Below, one piece after another: positions 36,901 to 48,900 of a stretch of DNA of 64,000 nucleotides (its first letter is position 1; the number at the start of each line of letters is the position of its first letter). This stretch comes from Diplolepis rosae. Taxonomy: Eukaryota > Arthropoda > Insecta > Hymenoptera > Diplolepididae. The notes under the pieces were generated by a model. The model did not search any database and had not been told where the DNA came from. It was given only the letters and a program-made list of their open reading frames with translations. Made by a program: the position numbers and the translations under genes. Where the stretch lies: contig JAPYXD010000680.1 in assembly GCA_030998225.1 (NCBI GenBank), forward strand, positions 2,728,001 to 2,792,000, in the 5' to 3' direction.

Positions 36901-39900
36901 TATTGGAAATTTCATAAAAAACGTTTAAAAACACTCATATAAAAATCAAATTGATCAATTTTAGCAAAATTTATGATTGATTGAATAATGGTGCGCGTTT
37001 GTCGAAAATTTGAGCCCCTGTATGTATTGGCACTGTCTCCTTTGGGGGGATGTAAAAAGGTCCACCAGGACTACAGTTCAGTGGACTTTCGAAAAGATTC
37101 AAGACAAAAAATTTGTAGGCGGGTACACTTGGAAAATTTCGCCCTATATTTAGACAAGATGCATATTTTATGTTTTGATTTTAAATATTGAAAATCAAAA
37201 GTTCCATTTTTCAACCAAAATATGTGAGATATGAAATAAGCCTTTTTATGATGAGAATGTGTTCCTTAAGGCTGATAGAGCCTTGAACAGAGAAAAATAG
37301 CACTTGGCCATAATGACTAGGAAAAATGTAGTTGGAAAAAAATAATGACTGTACACAGAAAAAAAAGTCATAAATGAAGTCCAAAAATGGGCTTCGTTTT
37401 AGGTGTGATATAAAGTAGACCATTAGAGAAGGACAGACTTATGCGCTTATACACGGGGTAGCTAAATTTAAGCGAAAATCGTCTGTTAGACATGACAAAT
37501 TCAAGACTTTGTTTTTCTGTGTAACGAGGGAGACTTGTTGCTACAGAAACATGATTTGTAGCCATGCCCAAGTGCGAAATTAGATACGGCCCAACACTGG
37601 CCCAGCATCGCCAAAAATTTGCCGAAGATCGGCTGCCAATATCGTGCCGTTGCTGGAATGATAACTCCGGTACGCACTTGGCGGCCAATGCTGGCCCAAA
37701 CTCTGGCCGCCAGCACTTGTTTTCGGCACAGCAACGGGCCAATGCTGTGCCGAACTCTGGTTTTCTCACTTCCAGGATGGTTCGCCGTGGTAAAAGTGAC
37801 ACATGGCCCAGTAATGTGCCGTCCGTAAGCCCGACTCTGGCTCTTCTACTTTCAGAACTGGATGCCATAGTAAAAATGACAATCGGCTTGGCATAGGGCC
37901 GATACTGGGCCAAGTTTCGGCTGAAGGTCGGTAAATTTAAACAGTCGAAAAAGGCCGCCGTCGTCGGCCCAGCACTTGACCGATGCAAACAGTGACACTG
38001 GCCCAATAACAATGGCCGACTCTTGGCTGCCGAGATTGGGCCAATATTGTGCCGTATTATCACCTTCGGCAATTCGCACTTGGGTGGTAGCCATATTCTG
38101 AATACCTGGTCGTGGCGACTAATTAACATCGTTGAAGTTTTGTCCTTAACTCTTAAACCCCGCTTGAGAACTTGAAACGTTGAGTTCTCATGGCTATGAT
38201 AACGTAGTCGCTATAACCGAGGGTAGCAAACTTCACATTCGTTGAATCCGTTGTGTTTTATTTCAAGTGATAAATATTATTTTTCACAGAAACTCTTGAG
38301 AATTCGATTTGACTTAACTGTAGAGCGAGTCGAAACTCTGATTTTTAACCCTTCTTTTAAAATTTCAACCCGCTCTACAGATATCGAATAATCAGATTTT
38401 CAAAAGAGGTGCTATGAAAAATACAATGTTCCATGTAGTGATTTCATGCATTTGATTTTAAATAACCTTATAGTTGATACCCACATATATAGTGACTGTG
38501 ACTACCCCAGCAAACACTGTTATATAACATGTATGTAACTGTTACATAACAGATTGTAACACGTTACATAGCTGGTGACTTACAGGTGAGTCACCTGTGA
38601 CGCAAAATGTCACACACTGTGTGATGAATTAGTTCTATAACAGCTCTGTAACGCTGTGATGTAATGGGTCTGTAACAGACTTATGTAACATATGTGCTAT
38701 ATTGTTACTCAGCATCAATGTAAATATGTTCTATATGTGTTATGCAATTTGTTTATATAGAAGTTTCGTAAAAGCGATATGTAAATAGTATGTAACGGAG
38801 ATATGTTAAACAGATATAAGATGATAAAATATTGATAATACACGACTCATTTCTGTGAGTCAAATTTTGCACCTTAGTGTTATTTGTCGAATACTGAATA
38901 TTATACTTCGGGCATGTGAAATTTTACCATAAGAGCAATTCGGGAAATTAAAATAACTATATTAACACAACTTACAGAGAAGCACTACACAGTGATGCCG
39001 TCATAGTACAATTACGTAACACTGCAAAGAAAGTGTTATAGATCATTCGCGTAACCAAGTTACAGAATCAAAGTTACAGTATTGTCACATAAAAATTATG
39101 TCACACTGTTACATAGTTGTTACTAATGTACATTATATACAACTAACATAACTATTCCGTAACATTGTTACATTACCCTTACGTAACAAAGCAACGAAAT
39201 TGTAATAGATCATTGAGGTAACCAAGTTATAAAAAAGATGTTACGTGATTCTTACATAAAAATTACGTTATATTACAGGTAACTAAAAATTTTCGCAAAA
39301 TTTTCAATCGAACGAAGTTGACAGACGTTCTGTATCGTCTACCGTTGTATTATCCAATTTTTCAGGAAAATATTTTGTAAAATGGAAAAGTTATCTTACA
39401 TGAATTTTTACAGGAATTTGGTCACGTGGTCTGGTTGATCCATGGCCTTAAAAAAATCTCTCTGGTAACCGATCTGTTTTACATATTTGTTACAATATTT
39501 TTCAGTAATCGATCTTGTTCTTCTTAAGTTCTTTTCCGTGTTTATAGAGTTTTCTATTTGGAATGACAACATATTTAGGCAATTTATATAAATTTTAGAA
39601 TTCTTGAAATAAAATAATAGTTTTGACTATGAAAAAATATCCGTCTATACGTCAATTAATTCATTTGGAAATATGTCTACGTCAAATGATTTACATCCTT
39701 TTTAAAAATTCATTTATTTACTGACTCCAGGTGCATTTAGCCCATATCCTGATACCGTTGTTTCTCTCTGGCGCCTGGACGCCAAAGGAAGAGAACCAGA
39801 ATCATTATTATATGTTGGGGCCCTGATTAAACCAAATTGCATCTTTATTCTTAAGAAATTCCTTGAAGTTCTCCTACCATTAAATACTATTGGCTTTTAT

Positions 39901-42900
39901 ACTGGACGTAGTTTTAGACTGTCACGTAAAATGGAGAATTCTGCTATTGTAGACGTGTTAAATATTCCAGCACATAAAATGTTCAGCATTCTAGTTGTAA
40001 GTACTTCTGCATATGGCTAAAGAGTTTGAACTTGACTGATGTCGTGTCTTTTTTATATTATAGCGTTGGAAGGTATCGAATTCTTTAAATATTAGAAATT
40101 AAATTTTGCTTCAGGTGAAACCCGTTATTTATGTAGAAATGACTTTTGAAGTAACCCACAACCATTATAGACCTAGCCAAAGGGTAGAGAATGATTATGG
40201 ATATTTTATAGGATGGAACATTGAGGTAAAAATTCATGACTCGTGAAATACTGTCCCAGAATTAGCCACAGGTCTGCCAGTAGTTCATCTGCACTCTTCT
40301 TGTACTGCACGGAGAGAAATTTAGGCGAAAAAATGCTTAAAATCGGAGGAGAAAGTACCATACTCGACGGGAATGCCAAGACAAAGTATATTTACAGTAA
40401 ATTTTTCCAAAAGTATGGAAAAAAATACGCCAAGTAAAGATTGTTTTATCTACAATCAAATTTGATGAGTGTTAAATGAGTTTTATCTTCAATATAATCT
40501 GTTTTGCCATTAGCCGGGAAAGTGCACTGAATGCTTTGCAATATTATCATGCTAACATGTAATTTCTCAGATTCATTTTGAATGAAGAAAAAATGAAATT
40601 TTCTGTCCTATTCATGTCAGCTTTTTTGTTAACATTTTACCTGATAATTTTTAAATTGCGATGTATTTAATGAACTTAACATCCTAACCTATACAGATAC
40701 ATATGACGCACAAATTTCTTAATCCAACGCATTCAATTATACAAAGTATCACACGCTATACAATCGCTACATGTTAAATTTTGCAAGTTATATATAAGCT
40801 ACACAGTTCAATTTGTAGCGCTTGTGAGAAGATTGTGAGCGACTCTGAATGATTAATTTCCGTTTTTTAAAAGGTTGTCGATTCACATGTGTTTTGATTT
40901 TACGCGTGGAATTAAACAGTCAAATTTTAATATATCACACACACAGTTTCACATGCTCACGCACACGATTCCCGCCATAAAAGCAAGAATGGTGCCGAAC
41001 GTAAAGCCGTTTTTCCCATACACGGCGGCAAAATGCTCCCAAGTGTAAAGTAAACTTTAAAACCTTTCACAGTAAATATTGGGTTGGAGAAAAAGTCATT
41101 TCGTTTTTTTTCATGATTTTCAAAGCAAGTTTATTGATACAAATAACATACGTTAATCAATTATGTATTGAACATTTTGTTCGATGACCTTTTGCCATCT
41201 TTCAGTCAGCTTCATAATTCCGCTTTCGTAGGAAGTTTGGTTCTTAGAGGCAAAAAACTGAATTTACTCATTTTTGACAGCCTCGTTCGAATCGAATGTT
41301 TTTCCATTCAAATGGTTTTGAAGTGAACGGAATAAATGATAATCGGATAGTACAAGGTCAGGACCATGGAGACTAGATATAAGGAGACCAATCTCCATAT
41401 ATCCATCCCCGAAATGAAGTTCTGCCAAGTAGATAGTTACAAAACTTCCCGATCAGGGCATGTGTGTTCCCTGGATGCAAAATGGCGAAGCCCAATACAC
41501 GGTGCTTATAAACCGTGGAAGCCGCCATTTCGCACCCAAGGAACACACGTGCCCTCATCGGGAAGTTTCGTAACTAAGTACTTGGCTGAACTTCATTTCG
41601 TGTTTTGTGAAGTACGGCCATAAGAGATTGGTCTCCTTATATCTAGTCTCCATGGTCAGGACTACACGGAAAACTTCATATTGCTGTGACAGCGCTGCAG
41701 ACCTATTAATGTTTCAAAATCCTACGTGAGGTATATGTATCACTATTAGAACGATATAAGAAAGCTAATACTAATTATAATACATAGTTATGTCATTATG
41801 TCCATACTGTTTTCTGAAAACAATTGCATTCGTTGAATTTGTTACTTGAGATATCAATTTAATAACAATTACTCCAAAATTGTCATCTAAGCTTTTTTTT
41901 TCTTTTACGCATTGACAATTATGCTGAAAAAATCGTTTACGCGACACGTAAATGCATATATCGTTCTCATAAATATTTAATTCTTATAGCTGAGATCCTT
42001 ATGCAGTGTATCGCGATCGCAGCGAAGTGTGTCGCTCTGACAGCGACACAGCATTTTATAGTCAATAAAGTGTTGACAACGACAACATAACCTTGCGACC
42101 TCTCTAATATTGCCACTCTAGCAATATAGAGTTTTCCGTGTATAAGGTGGATGAGGCATCACCTCCCAGCCTAACTCCAATAATTTTTTGCGAGTGACCA
42201 AAGATGTATGTGGTCTGTCGTTATTTTGATGGAAGATGACGCCTTTACGAGTTGCCCGTTCTCGCCGCTTTTCCTTGATTTCTTTGTCTAATTTCATTAG
42301 CTGGAGACAGTAGACATTCGAATTAATAGTTTTGTTCCTTGGGAGCAGCTCAAAATAAACAATACCTTTGAAATCCCACCAAACACTCAGCATAACCTTC
42401 TTTTGATGAATATCGGCTTTTGATGTCGATTGTGCAGGCTCATCTCGCTTGCTTCATCATCTTTTTCGCACGACATTGTCGTGAACAACCCATTTCGTTC
42501 GATTTCGTTCAATTTGTGAGGAACCCAAATATCGAGCTTATTAACGTAACAAGGATACAACTTTTTCCGAGCTTGCACAGCGTTTTTACCTCTTAGGAAC
42601 TAATAAAGTAAAATGTGACGAATATGACCGCCTGATATCTCCATTTAAAATCAATGCAAAACATTAAATAAACAACAAAACTTAAACCTTTTTTTTTACT
42701 GAATAATCTATGGAAGGTTAGACTAAAGTCATCTAGCGGAATAAAGTGAAATTACTTTTTTGCCAACCCAATAAGAATACTTATTCATTTAACCAAACAC
42801 ATAGGAATTGTTTTAGGCAAAAGTAGCATAAATTCTTAAAGTTGAGTAAAAATAATAAAAGCGACTGTGAATTAAGGATACTTTTAACATTTGTCTTGCG

Positions 42901-45900
42901 ATTCCCGGCAAGCATGGTAATTTTTTCCGTAAATTTTTTTCGTGTATCTTGCTAACTTCTTATAATTTCCCTTCTTGCAGATAAAAAGAGAAATAATTTT
43001 TTTTACCTCTTAATAGCTGAATTTTTAAATATTGTTTATTATATTGTATATATAATATTTTTTAATAACAGGAGATTATTCACTTATTTTTTAAAATGTA
43101 AATGATGGAATTTCAGAGAATATTTTTTCCCGAAAAAATTAGCCATGATTTATGAAAAACCAATTATTTTTTAATAGTTGATGAGAAGCGATAGTACGGA
43201 AAAATTCTGTTATTGAAAAATTCTAGAACTGAGTAAAATTTGATAGAACATTTTTGTTATTGTTAGATAAACGTAAAAGGTAAAATTGAAAAAAACTGGC
43301 CAGAATAGTGATGGTTTAATACTTTAGAAGAAATAACATAATAGTATATTACGTGCCTAGGCACACAATGAGGGTTATTGCGTGACGAGCGACAATGCTC
43401 GCAGGAGATCGAAGCCAAGGCGTAGTCGAGTCGTAGGTGAGGCATAGTCGAGGCGTAGCCGAGACATAGCTGAGGCAAAGTCGAGACGAAGCCGAGGCGC
43501 GATCAGTCCTGCGAGCATTGTCGCGAGTCTCGCAATTTCCCGAATTGTGTGCATTAGCACGTATTCTATTTCATGTGACTTTGGTTAATGAGGTCCAAAG
43601 TAGAAATGGAGAAAAAGGTCCCTGACATTTTGATTGATTCGGTGTAACAATTTTCCATGATGGGGAAATCGCTTAAGTCTCTAAAAGGTCGATGACATGA
43701 TACTCTACATTAAAATTAATTTGTTATGTAATTAAATTTTAGTCAAGAAGTCATTCTGTCTGATGTATTAGTCGTTTCTTATCACTGCTTCTAAATAAAT
43801 AAATATATACTCAAACGTAAATATGGATTATATTGAATTAAAAAAAAATTGCATTATATTTACAATTGTGTTAATTGAATATATAAAAGATACATTTCAC
43901 ATAAAAACGGTTATTCGCAATTGACTAGAAATGTAAAATTAAGCTTATTCGAATCTATCAGAACGGTTTGAATTTTTTTTCTACTGAAGATATAAGAATA
44001 GTCTACTGGTAGTTTAAATTATTGTTTCTTATAATTGCAAAAAAAAACCTAACGGAATTTTTTCGTGCTATTACTCAATACATAATACTAGAGAAAAATT
44101 TTCGCGTTGCCGAGAAAGAGTTAGAAATATTAAAAAATTCTTTTTTATAACAATTACTCTAAGTCAAAGTTCAATACAGTTTTTTCCAAGTTTATTCTTT
44201 AAAAATGATTGGATTCTAAGGACTGATTAATTATTTTTTTCTCTCAACATTTTTAGAAAACTCTACTATTTAAAATTTTTCAATAGATCTCTCATTTTCT
44301 AGCTGCTACTCACAAATGTTGAGAAATTGAATAAGTTTTATAAACAAGTAGCCAAAAAAGGCCTAATTTCAAGATTTTTTTTTAAATATAATAAAGGGGA
44401 TAGAAGATTTTTTAAATAGATTTCTTTAGCATACATTTGTCTATGGAAAAAAATCTATTTATGACCATTTCCATACAAAATGGTGGCGAGAGGGCTAATC
44501 TTCACAATGGACTTTTTAAAAAGTAGCAAAAGTAGAAAAGTAGAAAATCTTTTTCTCGTGAAATAATGGACCTGGAATAAAAAATCAAAATGATTTCATA
44601 TCTATGTACGACTGGCTATGGAAATAAGTACGGATTTATGAAAAAAAAATTATTGTGAAAATGGTGCACTTTTGAAGGAAGAAGTATGATTTTTCACCAA
44701 AAAATCACCATTAAATTGATTATAAAAAAAGCTAAAATCGGATCGGAAATTCCGTACGTAGTTGCATGTAAAATGTAATTGTGAAGCTACATGCAAAAAT
44801 TCAATTTGATTCATGCAACCGTCTTGAAGCAATTAGTTCGCGACTATTAAAAAAAGTCGTTCCGAGAAAAATGCGTTCAAAGTTTCACAAACGTTTAAGC
44901 CATCACTCCTTAAAATCCGATCAATTTTAAAGAATAAATTCGGAGAAAACCGCATTAAACTTTGATCTACAGTAATTGTTATAAAAAAAAAATTTTTTAT
45001 ATGTTTAAATTTTTTCTGGGCAATGCGAGCATTTGTCTCTAATATTATATATTGAAAAAAATTATAGATGAGCTTTGCAATTCATGAAAATTTTGTCCTT
45101 CCAGGTTACAGAACAATTCAAAATTGTATATTTTTTATGTTTCAATAGGATGGATACGCTATAAAGGAGGTTAACTTCAAACGTTCAAAACGTTTGTATC
45201 TGAAACAAAACCCAACAGAGATCCCTCAAGATGATGTAAGTGCAACATATATTGTTCATGTAAAGAATGTTGTCATGCAGAAGTATTAGTTTAAGGCCGT
45301 ATAGTTGGCTCTCATGTCACTAATTATAAACGACCACTTTATAATTTGATAATAATTTTATGTGCCACCGCCGCGCAAACTCGTTTTTTCGCTACAGTTA
45401 ACAGTAGCGCAATGTAGTACATTTCGCCAGAAAGGAATGAAATGTAAAAATTGAACTGCGCATGCGCCCATAGCCATGAAACGAAGCTCAATCCTTCTTA
45501 TTCTTCTTCTTCTTCGTACAGCGTTAGCATCTAACTGGCAAAGCCTTGTACATTTGAACTGCGCATGCGTCTACTAAAATCCATTACTACTACACAATAT
45601 CGATAAAATCAAAATGGCCGGGACTAGTCGTGACATATCAAGTGTAATGACTAGCGCCGCAAACAACTACAATACTAGTTTAGATTCCAGTGTACGCATA
45701 AAAACTCGTATACGCACCGAAGTCACATAAAATAGAATACGTGCCAATGCACACAATTCGGGAAATTCCGAGACTCGCGACAATGCTCGCAGGACTGATC
45801 GCGCTTCGGCTTCGTCTCGGCTTTGCCTCGACTACGCCTGAGCTTCGATCTCCTGCGAGCATTGTCGTTCGTCCCGCAATGACCCTCATTCTGCGCCTGG

Positions 45901-48900
45901 GCACGTAATGTACTATTACACAGTTTTCGGAAAAGACAGTAATGCGTTACATTGTTGTGCATTGCTGTCCTCTACGGAAAATTTGTTAAAATTATTATTT
46001 CATGGATAAAGAAGTCGTATATAATTGGTGATGACAGACCTCATTACATGGCCTTAAGGTTCAGGGTGAATTCCAAACCACCTTTGTCATTCACAAAGAA
46101 AATAATAAATAACTGCTTTAAATATTTCAGTTTCCTCCTTCCAGTTTCGTAGTAAAGGGAACAGACATTATAGCAATTTCTTATTCTATATCCACAATAG
46201 TTAAAGTATATAACTTTACCCAAGTTTCTCTTGATTTGACTATCCCACTTAAAAACTTATTCGAAGATACAAATAAACTTCAAGAAAAGGGTAAGTTTGA
46301 TGTGAATTAGTTTTTAACAAGTTCACATAGCTAGCGGAGGTTATAAAGAAGTACCACCTTGATCAAAAATTTTTAGGACTCGCCACCGTGTGGCGCTCTC
46401 GTTCGGCCGATTTCAATTCTTCTTTTTTTTGTTGTGTTGGTAGAAGTGCCATTGACGTTCTGGCAGATTTTCAGCCTGATAGCTTGACATTTGTTGAAGT
46501 GACGCTGTATTGTGTACATCTATCTTTGTGTGTGGTTTCGATTTTTCACAAAAAAAAATGTCATCGACTTTGCAGCAACGAGTTTGCATTAAATTTTGTG
46601 TTAAAAATGGATTTAACAGCGCAGACTTTAGAAATGTTGGAGAAGTGTTTCGGCAACGATACTCTAACGAGATCGAACGTTTTCCGTTGTCACGAACGCT
46701 TCAGAAGTGGTCGTGAGTCGGTCGAGGATGACAAATGCAGTGGCAGGCCGTCGACGCCGAAAACTGATGAAAACATCAACAAAATCAAAGGATGGATGAC
46801 CGTAAGCCGCAAATTGACCATTAGAGAGATTGCAGAGGATTTGAAAATTGCTTACGGATCCGCTCAAGACATTTTGGTTAATGATTTGGGCCTCAGACGT
46901 GTCACTGAAAAGTTGGTGCCGAAAGACCTGAATATCATGCAAAAAAGGGATCGCGCTGATGTCGCAAAAGACATGCTTTCCAAGGTCGACTCCGAGCCAT
47001 CATTTATCAAACGGATAATTACTGGTGACGAGACGTGGATTTATGAGTATGACACGCACTCCAGACATCAAGCGAGTGAATGGCGTTCACCCAATGAGCC
47101 AAGACCGAAAAAACCACGTCGTTTTCAGTCGAAAAAGAAGGTGATGCTTACGGTTTTCATGGATTACAGAGGTGTTGTACATCATGAATTCCTTCCAGAA
47201 GGCCAGACCGTCAACAATGAGTATTATTTCGGCGTTATAAGACGGTTGCGTGAAGCAATTCGCCAAAAAAGACCGGATTTGTGGGCAAACAACTCGTGGA
47301 TTTTGCACCACGATAACGCACCGTCGCACAATATCATCGTTATCCGTGAGCATTTGGCTAAAAGCGAAACGAATACCATCCAACAACCACCGAATTCACT
47401 TGATTTGGCTCCCTGCGACTTTTTCCTATTCGGTCGACTCAAAAAACCGCTCCGCAGAACGCGTTACAGCACCCGAGATGAGGTCATGGAAAAATCGAAG
47501 ATGGCTCTGATGGCTATACCGCAAACCGATTATAAAAAATGGTTCGAGGATTTGATCAAGCGCTGGCATAAGTGCGTTGCAGTCAATGGGGAGTACTTTG
47601 AAGGCGACAATATCGATTATGATGAATAAACTTGTATTTTTGATTTTAAAAATAAAGTCCTAAAACTTTTTGATCAAGGTGGTATACTGTAGTTTGTATT
47701 TTGATTTTAACTAAACAGTGTTTACGAATTGATCAAATGTAGGGGGATCCTACAGGATTGTTTTCTGTTTCAATGTTAAATCTGCATGAGAATTCCTTTA
47801 AGAATCGTTAATGTGGATTTCTCTCCAGAATGACATTATACTCTCTAAATCCAAAATAGTGCAATAGCCACTATTTTATCTTGTACCGTGATGAACCATT
47901 TACTCAATAGTGGACTCCACTTATGAGATAGTGAATGCCACTCATAAAAAGAGGGCTTTATACAAAATAGCGGAATAGCTTCAGCTCGTGTAGTTCCACT
48001 ATATTAAAAATGGTTTTTTCACTGCTTAAGAAGTGGTTCAAATAACCACAATTTTTATTTTAGTGATTATCTGCTAATCCACAGTGGTGTACTTCCCACT
48101 TTGTCAAATAGTGGATAGACACTAGAAAAGAGTTTCAGTTTTCAGTTTTTAAATAAATGAAAACAACAAAAAAGTAATTTTGTTTTGTTTAAAAACCCGT
48201 CCGATTTGGAATGGAACGCCCCATATATTATTTTATTTTTAAAATATGTTTGCAGCAAACTTTTTCTATCTAAGTTTTGAATTGATAAATTGATTTACTC
48301 CAGATGCAGACCCATTCCCTGAAGCCGTAGTTTCCTTTTGGCGTCTGGACGAAAACGAAACACCCATAGAATTGTTGTATGTTGGAGCCTTAATTGAATC
48401 AAATTTTATTCTTGTTTCTCGTGATGCTCTTCACATACTGACGCCATTTGATAGCATTGGCATTTATACTAGACACAAGTATACGGCTAAGCTACCCACA
48501 TCATTCAAACCTGTATATCATACCATTGTAGAAATAAAGGAAGTTTCAAAACATAGCAGATTTATAATACTGGTCGTAAGTACTTTCGCATAACAATAAA
48601 TAATTTTTCGTTAAATTGCTTATATCTTTGAATGTTATCGCATGCTTGGAATGTAATAAATTGAATTTTTTTTCAGATGAATCCGGGTGTTAAGCTACCA
48701 AATCCTTATATAGTAACCAACTCTGATACTTCTAATACTTGTAGCACACTTTCATATAAAGGACATTTCATAGGATGGAAAAAAACGGTAAAAATACTTG
48801 ACTAGTAAAATACTTTATTTTGTATCCAATACTGAAAACTGTTTTTTTTTACTCAGGGGGTCTCAAAACGTAAAGATTTAAAGAAAATTTCAAAAGTCAT

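Larger units (their letters stand above)
37247..38400. repeat. Segment duplicated at 57140-57530, with two insertions
   Basis: TAGCAC.TGGCCA.AATGACTAGG, ACATGATTTGTAGCCAT, TTCTGAATACCTG.TCG and CTGTAGAGC recur in order at 57140-57530. The 57-kb copy lacks the elements at 37354-37521 and 37566-38086, so it shows both empty sites. Confidence 0.75.
41079..42771 (-). mobile_element. irritans-type mariner E, reverse, doubly interrupted
   Basis: Terminal TTGGGTTGGAGAAAAAGTC at 41079 and TTTTTTGCCAACCCAA ending at 42771 are flanked by TA. On the minus strand the N-terminus near 42640-42480 is internally deleted. LSVWWDFKGIVYFELLPRNK, GVIFHQNNDRPHTS and GWEVMPHPPYT are readable (42393-42150), then two insertions, then the C-terminal KTFDSNEAV and KLTERWQKVI region (41310-41190). 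The catalytic HQDN is changed to HQNN. The copy is dead. Confidence 0.85.
40308..42944. mobile_element. CAC-ended element hosting a nested mariner
   Basis: The left end CACGGAGAGAAATTTAGGCG at 40308 (after TG) and the inverse-type right end AAATTTTTTTCGTG at 42944 (before TA) share subterminal AAATTTA and ATGCTT words. Without the nested material (41079-42771) about 0.94 kb remains. It lies between exons 3 and 4 of unit 3. Pairing of these two ends is inferred. Confidence 0.5.

Noticed and set aside
37368..38129. 253-codon minus-strand frame and overlapping plus-strand frames
   Set aside because: Produced by stop-free GGCCCA-type repeats inside a MITE; no domain, and it crosses element borders.
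46388..46557. N-terminal extension of the 413-codon frame over mariner F
   Set aside because: It lies in the mariner 5' UTR; the native start is at 46558 in another frame, and the join is caused by a frameshift.
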